A DNA stretch of 64,000 bases. Origin: Tubiluchus corallicola. Its lineage: Eukaryota > Priapulida > Priapulimorpha > Priapulimorphida > Tubiluchidae. The stretch lies in NCBI GenBank assembly GCA_030141605.1, contig JAQGDQ010000033.1:987214-1051213 (forward strand), read 5' to 3'. Below, piece by piece: positions 25,501 through 37,942 of this stretch. Below the pieces are notes generated by a model, which saw only the letters and a program-made list of their open reading frames with translations, was not told the origin of the DNA and ran no database searches. Position 1 is the stretch's first letter. Each line of letters begins with the position of its first letter. The position numbers were made by a program, and so were the translations under genes.

Positions 25501-28500
25501 TTCAATGTATGTAATGGCCAGTGGAGTAATAGTATTAATATGATAATTATTATTTTTAAGATATATGCTGCTGCAAACAAACACGAACAGTTACAATAAT
25601 GCTAATTAGCATGTTAATTAGCTCAACAAACATTCAGGCCTACATGTTATTAATGGTGTTGACGCAACAGTTCCTGTGACGTCACGGCGGGCGTAAAGAA
25701 CTTTATCGGCTGGACACACATCTTTAGTCTGTCCAACAATACAGCAGCCTATTTCTTCAAGTGCTTTTCTGAAAGTGCATCGATTAATCGATTTATAATG
25801 ATAAAAGAAGTTTAGGCTCCATACTTTGGATAAATTCTTAATGCTTGCATCCGAAAAATTTTTAAGGTCTTATCAAATATAACTCTGATCATTTAATGCA
25901 GTGAATATATAGCTAGATTTATAATGTCAGGCTTCAGATCACGTGATAACATTGCAGAATTCACCAATGGACTTTGATAACTTTACTTATCAAAGCGTTC
26001 ACAAATTATTATTTGATAACTTATATCGCCCATATAAGTTTAAGGATTAGGTAATAACGTATCTTGCCCAGCTGACGTCAATAACACCAGCTAGTAAATC
26101 AAACATTAGGAAGGATTAAATTCTAGCAATTCATAGGTTAATTACTTCTGTAATACGCAATTGACGATACCAACCGTTAGTGTGCCATTATCGTCAGTTG
26201 GTTACAGCTGCATTGTCATCTTCTGTTTCTTGCATGCTGTTTGATTCTAAAATTGTTCTCCTTGTATTATATTCATCTTGTTTTTCTCATTAAGCTAAAG
26301 AACTGTTTTTAAAATAAACTTTTATCAACAAGCAGCTTGGACTTTACATTATATTTGGGCGAATCTGCGTTGCATATTTGGGTTGCATAATAAGATCTTG
26401 CAAAAACAACACTCAGCGTACTTGATTTCACTGGTTGAGAAAGCTGTTGTAAATCCGGGAATTGATTCCAGCTTATCCAACGTGCCACCAGTGTGTCCCA
26501 AGCTTCGTCCTGAGATCATAGGCACCTTCATTCCACATGCAGCCAGTGCTGGGGCCAGTGGTAAGCTTACTTTATCTCCAACTCCCCCGGTACTGTAAAA
26601 ATATTTAATGCGAAAAAATGACCAGAAACTCAGTTTATACCTTTAACTGTGGGTACTCGCTTTAATCTTGATAGCGAGTAATGTTACTATGTTAGGCAAC
26701 GGAAACCTGACTAGTTAATATAAGGCCGATGCTCATCTGTGAGTACAGGCCCTCATAGAGGAATATGCGGATACCAGAAGACTGATTAAGTGATCATCTC
26801 CCCACTATTTCCCAAATCTTCCTTTCCTTTCATCAATCTGTCTACCTGCCTGTCACGCACTCAGTCACGATTACCTGTGTTTATCTACGACAAGGTGCTG
26901 CCATTCGTTTGGCCAGGTAAGAACTTCTCCCGAATTCATCATCGACCACGTCAAGGCAGAGATCTCGTTCTTGGTCATGTCTTTTATAAAAATGGCCATC
27001 AGCATGGCACCTAAACGTAGAACATTAACATGTATTAACATAAAATGTAAGTCATGTAATTTAAATTATTTTGAACTGATTTGGCCTGATTTAACTAGTT
27101 CGGTCTATTCTGCTGTGATCTGATCAGAGTTAGCCAAGATGTTCTCGATTGCTGTGTTAACCAAGCACGACATTTTCATGTAGGTACCTAGGAAGAGCGC
27201 GTTAATTCGAATTTTTTTGTACAAAGTATAAGTACAATTTTTATTTATCGAATTTCAGGGTTGGGGGGGGGGGGTAAAAAATCCCTTGATTTCGCAAGAA
27301 TAATATTTCGCTGTTTTATGAAATTCTGAACAGCTACCAGATTATTATTTTTAATGCAGCACATTGCAATAGATATTTAAGATCAAAACGTTTGTCTGAA
27401 ATTTTGTTGTTTATCATTGCAAAGCTACTGGCATCTTTCCAAAACGCAACAAGCGTAAGCGTACATAGATTTGTATTACACGTAATACAAAAATTGACTA
27501 TGAGTTCTCACCTAATAATCGACTTCTCAGTAGTGGGGGATGGGACGCTATTAGTAGCATAACAGGAACCGAGTGAACTTACGTATTTATGCTTCGCGGA
27601 AACGAATATGAATGAAAGTAGTGATAAGACAAGTATAGTTAAACAGGAAATTTTGTAGCTACAGTATGTTTATAGTATCCATTATAGGCCTACTATTTAG
27701 TACGGAAAAATAATTATAAACACTATGTGGTGTTGTCGTGACCTTTTACAAATGTAAAGTAACTGTGACACAATTTAGATTCACGTGTATGCAGTAATAC
27801 CAAAAGGTTGAATGACTACGTAACAAATGTCAGTTTAAGCCATGACTGGCTAAACTAACATAGGGTAAGGAATGTATCATTACCCTATTTCGGTTTAATT
27901 TCACTGTTTTTGCATATATACGTAGGTGTTGAAACCAGACATGTTTTTATAAGATAATTATTGGCGCACAAGCCCAATAAAAACGTCCTGAATATATCAT
28001 GTTATTTTAGGACAACAGCCAAGCTGGCATTTAGGCCAACAGAAAGCTAAAATTTGGCATTTAGCCAAACTATGGCTATGTGAGTGTTTCCAGATTTTTT
28101 CTAGGTCACGTAAACCTCCGGACCGAGCGGAATATAGTCTAATGTAGTAGGCTTACTGGCTGCTTCCTAAATTCTTTAGAAAAGCAGCAAAAGTTTCAGA
28201 CGTAAGTGTACACATTCGTTTTGATTTTTGTACGCAGACTTACAAAACGTTCAGAACCAACGCTTTTCATTCAAACATACAGGCCTAGTTTTCCAGCGTT
28301 ACTATAAATCTTCGAAAGTTTGTGTTCTATTCGTAGAATTATCAACCCTAACTTGGCAAAATCAAATTATTAATTTTAATTGTACTGACAAGACAAAGTC
28401 TGCAGAACCAGGCCAATATTATCCTTGGGAAGATTTTTTGGTTGGCTACAGTTGTATATAAACGTCCCTTAGCGCGTCTCTCTGTACAACAGTTATGCCA

Positions 28501-30570
28501 AGGCCACTGGATACTAGCATACAAAGTTTTTCGGAAGGGTACATGACATTTGTGGACGGCTGTTTGGGCACGGAACATTTTGGGCACGAGACAATTAGGC
28601 ACCAATTAAATTTAATGCTATAGATATTTTTTTTGTTTTTGTATGTTAATTTTTTAATGACCCGCTATAGTTTTTTAGCTCTCACAATATTTTTCTAAGA
28701 ATCATCACTTCACCAGATTAAACGTCATAATGACGAAACAGTTGACTCTGTATATGGCTTTCCACTTTCAGTATTATGTGTATTTTTTAAATACGAAGCA
28801 AATGAGATCGTAAGCTTACGTCAGCATTTTTAGTAAAATATAACAGCGTTTTATTTCAAAATATCTAATGTATCACAAAAATGTGAGTCGAAAAAATTTA
28901 TTCACGTCAAAATTTAGCTTCAGTACAAGTAATGCATCGATTTAACTAGTGTTACACATACATTTATACTACATTTATTGAGCGCTCGTGTGCTTATAAT
29001 TAGAAGAAACGACACAGAAATTAGAATGCGTTGTGTACTAGAATCTAGTCAACTAATGAGCCAGTGATGTGATTAACAATAATTGTAAACTTTTCCTCTT
29101 TTCTTTTTTATGTAAATTGTAGTTCTTGCAAAATGCACGATAATAATGAGTTCAGCAACTGTGTGCTATAGGTGGTTATAGTTTTTTCAGTTTAAATTAC
29201 ACGATCGAACACACACGAAAGCAAATATTTCTTTCTTACAAAAACTTTACATATTTTAAAGTTATAAAATTACGTGATAAATAATTACTAGTCATGCAAT
29301 GATCGAGGACTCCCATAAAAAGTTTAACTTTATGCAGGTAATACTACACAGGTAGGGAAGCGTAATATAGTAGTATATTCTTGTGTGATCGAGGCCAGCG
29401 CCCCAATCACTTACTCTCAAGTTTTTGGCGCCCAAATGACTGTGCACAGTTATCCCAAGCCCGCGCCTAAATGTCCCCTTTTCGAACATATCAGGCCTTC
29501 TCTTCACGGTTTTTTTGGCATTCAGTCGCTTCTTTTTGCCTCCGGTTTGCCAACTATACAACTACTTGTGAAAACGCGCTCTTAACAAAAACATAAATTA
29601 ACGTTAGTAATTATAGTAATAATTTCGGTGAAATTTGGTTTCAAAAAATGATAATTATAAGTTCAATCCGTCATTAACTGATAATCCGATTCTTTAAGAT
29701 TTGGGCATTTCTTGTTAATGCACTATTGCAAGTTCAGTACTTTTGATAGAACTGAACAATAATTGTAATATGTTTAGATTTTGCTGGTAACCCGGCCTCT
29801 TTGGACTTCTCAGCCTAACTCCTCGCTTTCCGGATGCAGGATATCTGATAATTAATTTCTGCGATTGGCGATCGTTAATTGATTACTAACTTGAAAAAAT
29901 GCCTGTCAGCACTTCAAACGCTGTCAAACTGCAAGCTTTGTGGAGTGAAAGGGAAGTTCTTAAAAACTTTGAATTTTGAACCTTAATTTTCTGCCAGACA
30001 TAATTTTACAGTTTAATATTCAATACAGGAATCTTAATTCAGTTTTAGTGTTCTTAGGTGGAATTTAAACACTATTCCATTATTTTCAGTTCTATATGAC
30101 ATAGGCTTTCTAAGATATAAATATTTGTATTACCAGTTGTGAAAAACTATTCAATTTACACTTCTTAGTTTAAATAAAAATACGAGTTAGTTTGTTCACA
30201 ATGAAAATCTTAAATTCTAGTCGCATCCTATCCAGACCAGTAAAATGAAATCCGCGCAGTTATCGCAATGCGCCATGCAATGCAGTTGCAATGTAATGCA
30301 CTTAACACAATTTATTTAATAACTAATTTATTATGAATTATTTGGTAAACTAAATTAATGACTGACACGAGTTTAAAATGAGAATAGTTTCAGTTAATGG
30401 CCAAAGTGAGTAAAGTTTAAAAATTCATAATAAACGTGCTATTATTTCATACCAATTTGGCATTCTTCAATTGTTCCTTTCACAACACAGTCTATGAAAT
30501 ATTGAATCTGTTGTTTACTTAATTCCTCTCCGTTCCGCTTCGCAATAATTAAATCCGGTACACGAAACAT
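16044..30570 (-). CDS. TYMP: Thymidine phosphorylase, complete, ten exons
   Basis: Exons in transcript order: 30453-30570, 26875-27010, 26422-26592, 25644-25768, 21460-21578, 19428-19590, 18108-18232, 17376-17478, 16947-17087, 16044-16183. They join in frame to 446 residues, close to bacterial DeoA and slightly shorter than human TYMP. The enzyme splits thymidine and phosphate into thymine and deoxyribose 1-phosphate in the cytosol. Visible hallmarks are [17 protein letters not shown] at the start, the phosphate-site [11 protein letters not shown] (82-92), the family signature [16 protein letters not shown] (112-127), RRDVTGTV (169-176) and SSIISKK (184-190), all typical of the phosphate- and pyrimidine-binding cleft. 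The C-terminal domain ends at ITACGT-free sequence RIKKVIT. It has the human order throughout. The ninth intron uses a GC donor. I see nothing broken in it. The start is the only ATG in frame with the conserved N-terminus. Confidence 0.95.
16184..16946 (-). other. TYMP: GC-AG intron (last intron of TYMP)
   Basis: The donor reads AAAGCAG followed by GCAAGT (GC at 16945-16946), and the acceptor is TTTTGCAG at 16184. The nearby GT at 16942-16941 would put a stop codon at the junction. The GC site instead gives KAGDTW, which lines up with the family. GCAAGT after CAG is the usual consensus for GC donors. Confidence 0.85.
19734..19811 (+). pseudogene. tRNA-Thr(TGT)-like relic, tRNA pseudogene or SINE head
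   Basis: The sequence has a D-arm-like TAGTATAGTCTAGCG, an anticodon loop CTTGTAA (anticodon TGT) and a perfect five-pair T-arm, CCTGG-TTCAAAT-CCAGG, which contains the B box. About 78 bases is tRNA length, and a run of ten T's (19815-19824) follows as a Pol III terminator. The anticodon stem has two mismatches and the ends do not form an acceptor stem, so it is unlikely to be a working tRNA. A tRNA-derived SINE relic is the alternative. Confidence 0.55.
20738..20791. repeat. (ATT)n microsatellite
   Basis: About eighteen ATT units lie in TYMP intron 5. Confidence 0.95.
22536..22579. repeat. (AAT)n microsatellite
   Basis: About fourteen AAT units lie in TYMP intron 4. Confidence 0.95.
23703..23967. 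mobile_element. hAT-like non-autonomous element (MITE), 265 bp
   Basis: The left end is CAGCAGCGTAACTATG. The right end, read inverted, is CAGTGGCGTAACTACA, so the terminal repeats match at most positions. CAGTGGCGTAACTA is a terminal sequence often seen on DNA transposons. The flanks are TTAGCATT (23695-23702) and TTAGCAAG (23968-23975), an 8-bp duplication with two changes, as expected for an old hAT insertion. A C-rich run lies near the right end. It has no coding capacity. Confidence 0.7.
27011..30452 (-). other. TYMP intron 1
   Basis: It holds a 12-G run at 27263 and two stretches with recurring GGGCAC- and GGCGCC-type motifs, near 28540-28610 and 29395-29500, that may be remnants of one repeat. 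No exon fits the phase between the first two coding exons. Confidence 0.5.
27263..27274 (+). repeat. Poly-G run
   Basis: Twelve G's stand in a row in AT-rich sequence, within TYMP intron 1. Confidence 0.9.
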
Positions 30571-30665
30571 TGCGATTGTCAGTAAATGTGATCAACGGCA
30601 CAGTGGCAAAGAATTAAGATTACTCATTTACTAAAATCATGAATGAAAACTACGGCTGTTCGCCG

Positions 30666-30670
30666 ATTGG
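30666..30670 (-). promoter_or_regulatory. CCAAT box upstream of TYMP
   Basis: CCAAT on the minus strand lies about 95 bases upstream of the TYMP start codon, a usual promoter distance. It is a five-base match and so weak on its own. Confidence 0.3.
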
Positions 30671-33600
30671 TTTGCAGTGTACGTCAATGGTTTTTGCGGT
30701 TGGTGTTGTAAAAAATTCGGCTCTGCTGAGTGTGCGTCTGTGCAGGCTGAATTTGAAGCCATTGCCAGCAGGTTTAGTACTTGGCAGTCACCTTAGAAAC
30801 GCGGTTCCACCTCGGTATCTCTCAGCAACCAGTTATGTGTATACGAGTGGGGCCGCGTTGTTCAATACTTGATCAGGGAGCTAGAATTTTATCCACTTCG
30901 TGGCGCCACAGTCCGCGACTTACGACACTACATAATATGTGAAGTGGACAGTTACTGTGATAGATGCTTGACATGTTAACAAACCGTAATTTGAAAACTA
31001 AGAAGTAACCAGCGTTATTAAACACACGTATTGTGGGTAATCTAGATCTTTGGTATGATGTGTGTGTGTAGTAATGATAGCATGCATGTTTGAGTACCGA
31101 TTCGATAATGTGCTTTTGCGAATTTTGTTTATTGATTAATAATAGTGACAAAAATGTTTTTGATAATTATGTTGTAATGTGAATAGCTCAAATCGGCTGT
31201 TGAAATCAGCCGCCAATGCTAGTATCATCTGGTCAGGATATTAAGTGGGGGAAAGTGGAAATCTGATCATCCTAGTGACCTGTATAGACCGGGCGTATCA
31301 AGACTTTACGACGCTCTAGGCTGATAGTTCTGTCCCACCCATCTCTAATGTAAATTTATGGTTGCTTATGTAATGAGCAGATTAAACAGTAATTTGTGAT
31401 GTATTAGAAACACCATTAACCTTGTTTCTACGTGGTCATTATTAATTACATGTATTTGCATAGCGCTTATATTCCAGCAGGTTACACAACTGTTTGCTGT
31501 GTAATACTTGCAGCTGTTCGTTATATGGCACTTATATAAAAGATGCTCTCAGTAACAGCCTGTGGTGTGTTATAAAATGCCATGACCTTCGAAGGTGGTG
31601 TCTTGGGAATCACTTACAGAGGTTATAAAATTTATTATTCATTGTTCTTAGGTCTCAAGAGATGTATTTATGCGTACCAGTATGTAGGGTTTCAGGCCTC
31701 AGTCTGTCCCGTCTTATACAGAGTGAGGGGGCTGAATTTAGGCTGGAAAGTTTGCAAAGAAGTAAGTGCTATGCAAACTTAGGATTATGTAGCAATCATT
31801 TTGTAAAGTCTATTGTAAAAAACAAGACTAGAATAAGATAGAGACTTTTAAAGTCTTGTCACATTTTTGACTGGATCTCAACTATTTAATAGAAAAGCAG
31901 TAAATCATGTCAAATTTTCATAAATACGAAGTAAAGCTTAGTTACCAAAATATACCAATTTAAACAAGTTTTGCTAACTTCTTTTCGAGTACTCAACATT
32001 TTCTTTTCCATGTATAGCCAAAAATATATCTATAGGACTAATAACTTGCAATGGCAAATTGTAGTTAACAGGCAAGCACGCAGTGCACCACAATCGAGCA
32101 ACTACGAGTGACGAACTTGATAGTTTAGTTATACGTAGTTAAACTCAAAGTAGTAAAATAGTAACTTTTGAGACGTACATGCATGTTTAAACTGTAATGC
32201 TTTTTACAGAAGTAAATAACTCTGCAAAAATTGCTTAACCGGGACTGTGATGCAAAACTAAAATGCTATGACCTCGCGAAAATTCTGTAATCTTTTTATT
32301 GCAATACCAGCCTTAGGCACCACAAGATTCTGTATACACATAACAGTACATACCTTTAGCAAAGAAAATTAGTTTACTTATTCTGAGTGCTTGGCTACCC
32401 ACAGTAGCAACAATTCCAGAGAAGGAAACTCTGTCAGTGGCAAGATCTAGTAGCAAGTGGTTGTATAGAGATAGATGACATTTGCTTAGCGCAGGTGAGG
32501 CACAGATATCCCTTGGGGTAGGCATATTTCTTAGGGGAGGATCACAGGCAACAAAGAGGACTTATATGGCCTGGACAGACTCTTCCAGATGCACCACATA
32601 GCCAGGAGTACAGGTGTCATCCTAGGTCGATAGTGGTCCCACTCACAGGTGTTGGGTTACGACATAACAACTTAATTACAGTAAATTGCACCTCGTATTT
32701 ATATTTAAGCCTTTCTAACGACAACACCAATGATGTCACCAAACTAAAATCTAGAACTTATGACGTCACCTAATCTGATAATGGGCACTTGAATGGAATA
32801 AAACCAATTAAAGAGAGAAAGATTTCTCATAAGCAAATTGAATTTAATGATTTCTTTGACAACTAAAAATGGCACAATAACATTGGATCATGTGGAATGA
32901 TTAGGAATATGAAAATGAGGTAATGAAAGTATAAAGGAGAACTATTGAAAATTTAAGCTGATACCTGGCGTGCTAAAAACACTTTGGCCAGTATCATAAT
33001 TAGAATTTACGATGAAGTCACAATATTTAAGTAACTTTTATTTACTTTATATCACAATCAGAAAGTCTTCACTTGTTAGTTGATGATGACTGTTTTTAAT
33101 CTCGGCATTCTTCTGCATGCAGGTCTTCATTTTAATTGTTCATGTTAAAGGAAAGGACAAGTCACTTATCATGTTGGGTTTATTTTACTCTTATCACTTA
33201 AACTTATAAAAATAAAACAAAACAATTTACACAAAAGCTGTCTATAAAGTGTAAAGTTAATTTATTTTGCCAGCGATCATAATTCACTTTAAAAGTATGA
33301 CGTAACTGGAGGAGCCTTTTATAAGCGCATTGTGGCTTTGTGCCGCTATTTAAACCAATTTAAACTTTGCAGCTTACCTAATGTTTGCAAAATTGTCAGA
33401 AAATTCGATGTCTATTTTTTTGTCAAGACTTATTATACTCTTGATGGAAATTGACAGTGTGCTGCTTTTCTTCAGTCAGAGAATGACATCACTGATTGAA
33501 GAATGGGGATTCAAAATGGGAGCACCCAAGGGTGAAATGATCCCAACTTTAAAGTAATTTACTAATTACACGAAGCCTTTATCACACTCTTACTACTAAG

Positions 33601-35199
33601 GCCCTCTAAAGAATATTGTGAACGTTAAAATAAGCGTACTTCCTTAAAGATTGACCTTTCATTTAGCCCAAAGACAATTTTTACAAGAATTTCCATTGCA
33701 GTGAATTCTTGCAAGAGAGTTGCTTATTCTTGAGCAATCACCTTTTCTATTGTGCTAGTGCAGTAGACTCTTTCGAGGAACCCTTTCTGGAGTAACAGGA
33801 ACAGGGTCTTTTTCGCAGAGTCAAGAGTATCTCAAAGTTGAACAAGCTAGCTTGACTCCTTATTCTTCCACCATTGACGGTGCCATTGGCATCAGGACTC
33901 TGGCCTAGCAGTGGAAATAGTTTTGTAAAATCCTCCTTGTAGCCTAGAAATGTCAGTCTGAAGCTGCGTTCGACTCACTTAGTGTTGGCTTTTTCTGGCT
34001 CTTTGAAAGGATCAGGTTCCATTCTAAATTTATCCTTAAGGTGTCCCCATGTTAACACATCTACCACCTCTATTAGCCAATCCTGGCCAGATAAATCCTC
34101 TCCTGTTCTCTGCCAGTCAACTGTTTCTGCCTTTGGAGTGACCAACTTCTCTGTTTCCAGCAGATGGCATGCATAGAACTTCATGCCTACCTCAGGCATT
34201 TAGCTATGCAATTTTTCCTGAGCTGGTGGCAAACACATAAGTAAAGTAATGAACACACTAGCATCAGTCGTTGGGAGGTAAAGTTTTGAAGGCGACTGCA
34301 GGGGTTTCAGTAGCCACTTTCTTCACAAATTTTCTGAACCCTGAAAGCATTAAGAGCATTATCAACTTTTCAGTTGTAAACATTTTTTAGAGCCACCTCT
34401 TGCTTTAAACACTTTATGGGTTATTGGTAGCCCCTTCTCAGATCTCTGCTAGGATATCTTCAGGTTTTCCATTTATACCTACAATAGCAGGATGCAGTAC
34501 GATATCCATATTTTTGTTGTAGGTAAAACAGCATCACTGAAGAAAATTACATTAAATTTTTCAAGAAACAAGCTGAAATCTGTGCTGGTAAGCCTAATTT
34601 GCCAATTACATGTATTTTGCACAAAATGCCACAAGCAATGCCAGTGACCATCTAGGGAAAGTGCTACAGAAAAAAGTGAGATTGTGAATGCAGATTCAAA
34701 AATAGATTCATTGTAACTAATTTTTAATGATTGGATTTTATTGACTGTTAACGTTCTTGAAGTGGGCGAATTTTAAGTTAACAAGGAAGCAGTTTGCTGG
34801 TAATAACTTTCACAAGGTAAAAGCGTGAGGGCAAAAAGTAAAATTTTAACAATGACTGAAGTAACTTTAACAATGACTAAAGATGTGCGTGTTAATGCTT
34901 GGTATAATTTTTGTTTGACAGAAACCCTGATTTCTTGTACAACAATTTATCGTATTCAGTTTCGACCAGGAGTAGGTACATTGGTGGTCATTTCGAATTA
35001 ATGTTATTTAGGACATTTGGCCTGGGTTGATTTTGATTTAGAGCTGCTGAGGCCATGTACGACTCAACCCAACTGAGAATGTTTCTGTTGCAGTTTGTTT
35101 AGAGTCACCCCATTTTTTCTAGGCGGAATAACCAGACATGTTAAGAAAAAACTAGCAGACAATATGGGCTGAAAGTAAAACTGTTCAAAATTTTTATAG

Positions 35200-35400
35200 T
35201 TGAGATACTGGCTAAAACGGCATTTCCTAATCTTCTTTGAACCATGGCCCAGCCCAGGTGGCTTTTGGGAGAAAACATCGAGGCCCACTGTGGACGGGTC
35301 ACACTTAGCTTTTGGCAAAATTTATTCTTGTTGCTTCTGATGTTGAATAAAAGGCTGACGAACGAAAATTCTATCAAACTGAAGTTCTTGTTAGGCTAGG
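35200..35400 (+). mobile_element. Degenerate hAT-type repeat, copy 1
   Basis: It reads CCATGGCCCAGCC, then GGGAGAAAACATCGAGGCCC, then CTTTTGGCAA, the order seen in the copy at 41358-41560 and in the familiar hAT repeats that begin CAGTGGTTCCCAA. Its own left end is worn (TTTCCTAATCTTCTTTGA). It is non-coding. Confidence 0.5.
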
Positions 35401-35825
35401 TTTTTTTAAACATAAATCTTTTTCCAGCCTTTGATAGCACCTCTTTATATGTCACAAAAGTGGTAAAAAAAAAACAAAGATTCAAGATTATTTTGCCTGT
35501 CTTTTATATTATTATCCATTTAACGAATATAGGCTCATCGAAAAGCCTGCTTAAAGGTTATTTGCTCTTGCTTTGTCGGCTACTCTTCATCTCATTGAGA
35601 TAAACTCGTAATTGTTACTTGTGATTATTGGCTAGTTAGTTATACGAATTATGGCAGCTTGGGTTAAAATTATAATTCATGCATATTTATTCTGTACTGC
35701 ATGTTTATCCATATACTGTAATCATTAATCCATAACAGTAATGAGCACTTAATTAGTACCATATTACATTAAGATTGGACAATGTGTATTAAAACAAAGT
35801 CTCTTCATGCTTTTTGCTAGACTTG

Positions 35826-37942
35826 ATGCTGAATAATGTTCATGAAGATTTGTCTTTGCCCAAAGAAATAGCAGAAGCTGCTCTTGTTAAAGGAAATTAC
35901 CAGTATTACCATTACTTGTGTGATGGCCACGATGATAGGGTAAGCTAACTTTTTTGCTCTTTCATATATTAGAACTTGAATAAGACTATGTGTTGCTGAC
36001 CAGCTAGAAGTTATTGCAATTATTAGGCTTGGACAATGCTTCTAAGAACAGACCATCCTATATCCTTATGCCAACCATTTTTGTGGTGTGTAATATTATT
36101 GCTGGCTGAGTTGGTGTTTCTTTTTGCACTACTTGATAAAACAGTTATCATTCTGAATTGATCAGAATTTGATGGGATTTCTGAGCATTAGATTGGTCAG
36201 TAACTGGTACTGGATCAGCTTTAATCAATCTTAAAAGTCATTGGTTGGGGAAGATCAGTTTTTGTCAGTATTGTATTTGAAGAAAGATTTTCCACAGTTC
36301 CAATTTGTTCCAAGGTCTGTCTTACTTGGCTCAGAACTTTCTTAAAGTACTTAGTGACATGCATGAGGTATATAACTATTATCATACTTTTCTAGTTTTT
36401 TTCTAAAGCTGCTTTTTAAAACTCTCTACTAACCTGAGAGATAGGCATTACATTTTCTTTTGAATATCACCTGGAACAATACCAGCAGAATTTTTCGATC
36501 TTTCAACCGTTTTTGTGGTCATGGATCTCATTCTTGCTGATTCATACAGTCTCTAGTTAATGCTTATAATCGTTTACATTTAATATGAGTGGCACTGCCT
36601 AGTTTGGGAATGCTCTTGCAAAATATTATAATAGTCAAAATCATTGTTGTTCAGAATAGTAAGTTGCAGTAGCAACTTATATTACAGAATTACTGTGTAA
36701 ATGCAATTCAAATAATAAATTAATTACAGGTAATGGTTTAACTTGTGTATTTTATTTCATTTGTTTGCTAAAAATTGCATTTCAATTGTTTATACAAGTT
36801 TTACTGTTGTTTTCTGAAATTCTTGTGTTTGTAATTTGTAATAAAACAATTGATTTTACAGGGCTGGGGCTGTGGCTATCGGACACTACAAACTCTTTGC
36901 TCCTGGGTGAAAGGTCAACTTGAGTCAAAAGGAGGCAGTTCTAGGGAAGTTCCAGACATATTGTCTATGCAGCAAGCATTGCTGGACATGAAAGATAAAC
37001 CAGGATCATTTGCGGGATCAAAGGAGTGGATAGGCAGCTTTGAAGCCTGCCTTATCATTGATCATTTTTATAATGTAAGCATAAAAACGTTTAATTTGCA
37101 ATTTACCAATTAGACTTAATCTCAAAATTTTTTGTTTACTTTTGAATTTTATAGATTTGCTGTTTGTTATGCAGGTACCTTGCAAGATCATACACTTAAA
37201 TTATGGGTCACAGCTCCAGCAGCATAGTGATGATATCATTACGCATTTTCGCATCTTTGGATCTCCCATAATGATGGGTGGAAACACTGATAGTTCTTCA
37301 AAAGGCATATTGGGTGTTTCAAGAATTAAAGAGAAAATTTACTTGTTAGTCTTGGTAAGACACATCATTCACGTGATATGATTTGAATAAAATCAGTAAT
37401 AATACTGTCAATTAGCCTCTCGTGGATTACCCATGTTGTAGATTATATGCACATTACTGCACGCTATTAGTTTCTTACCTTAGCATAAGAACATACCATG
37501 TGGCTTCCATATAAATGAGAGACTGGTGCTCACATTATCTAGTATACATTTGAATATTAGTTTGTCAAATGCAGTGTGAGGTTCTTGTGTATTAATTTTG
37601 TTTAATCTGTCTATCAGCAAATTTTGTATTTAAAAGATTTCAGAGTGCTAGCAATGAGCAAAACTATTTATGGATTCCTTCAAATTAGACATGGAACTAA
37701 CATATTAAAAGCAGTCTTGACAGTTTAATTTGTCATTGTTAAATTTATTTTATGCCACGTATCATGTCATTACATGTATTATTCTTTACAAAATATTTTT
37801 TTGTGTGTAGGATCCACATTTTGTTGGCAAGCCAAACAGAAAATTATTGCAGGACGAGGGATGGGTGCAATGGAAGTCATTGAGTGATTTCAGCTCCTCT
37901 TCATTTTACAATTTGTGCTGCCCACAATTAGAAGCTAGTTGA
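35826..37942 (+). CDS. UFSP1: UFM1-specific cysteine protease 1
   Basis: Exons: 35826-35939, 36862-37074, 37175-37354, 37811-37942. All introns are GT-AG in phase 0 and the protein has 212 residues, the length of mouse UFSP1. UFSP proteases trim the UFM1 precursor and remove UFM1 from targets in the UFMylation pathway. The C78-family active site is complete: Tyr in [11 protein letters not shown] (24-34), catalytic Cys42 in GWGCGYR (39-45), and Asp170 and His172 in LDPHFVG. Other family marks are WIGSFEA and [18 protein letters not shown]. The short N-terminus (MLNNVHEDL) resembles UFSP1, not UFSP2, which has a long N-terminal domain. The ATG at 35826 sits just after a possible 3' splice site at 35819-35820, so a 5' exon cannot be excluded. 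Confidence 0.92.

Larger units (their letters stand above)
21579..25643 (-). other. TYMP intron 4
   Basis: At about 4 kb it is the longest intron of TYMP. It carries the AAT microsatellite at 22536 and the hAT-like element at 23703. The remaining short open frames show no domain. Confidence 0.6.
30571..35825. other. Divergent intergenic region between TYMP and UFSP1
   Basis: The two genes point away from each other, so both promoters lie here. The part nearest TYMP (about 30660-30910) is less AT-rich than its surroundings. On the minus strand, 32313-32525 and 33975-34199 have open frames with fairly coding-like composition but no recognised domain. A degenerate hAT-type repeat lies near 35200-35400. 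I assign no gene. Confidence 0.45.

Noticed and set aside
26383-27014. Plus-strand open frames of 71 and 74 codons
   Set aside because: They are shadows of TYMP exons 2 and 3 on the minus strand.
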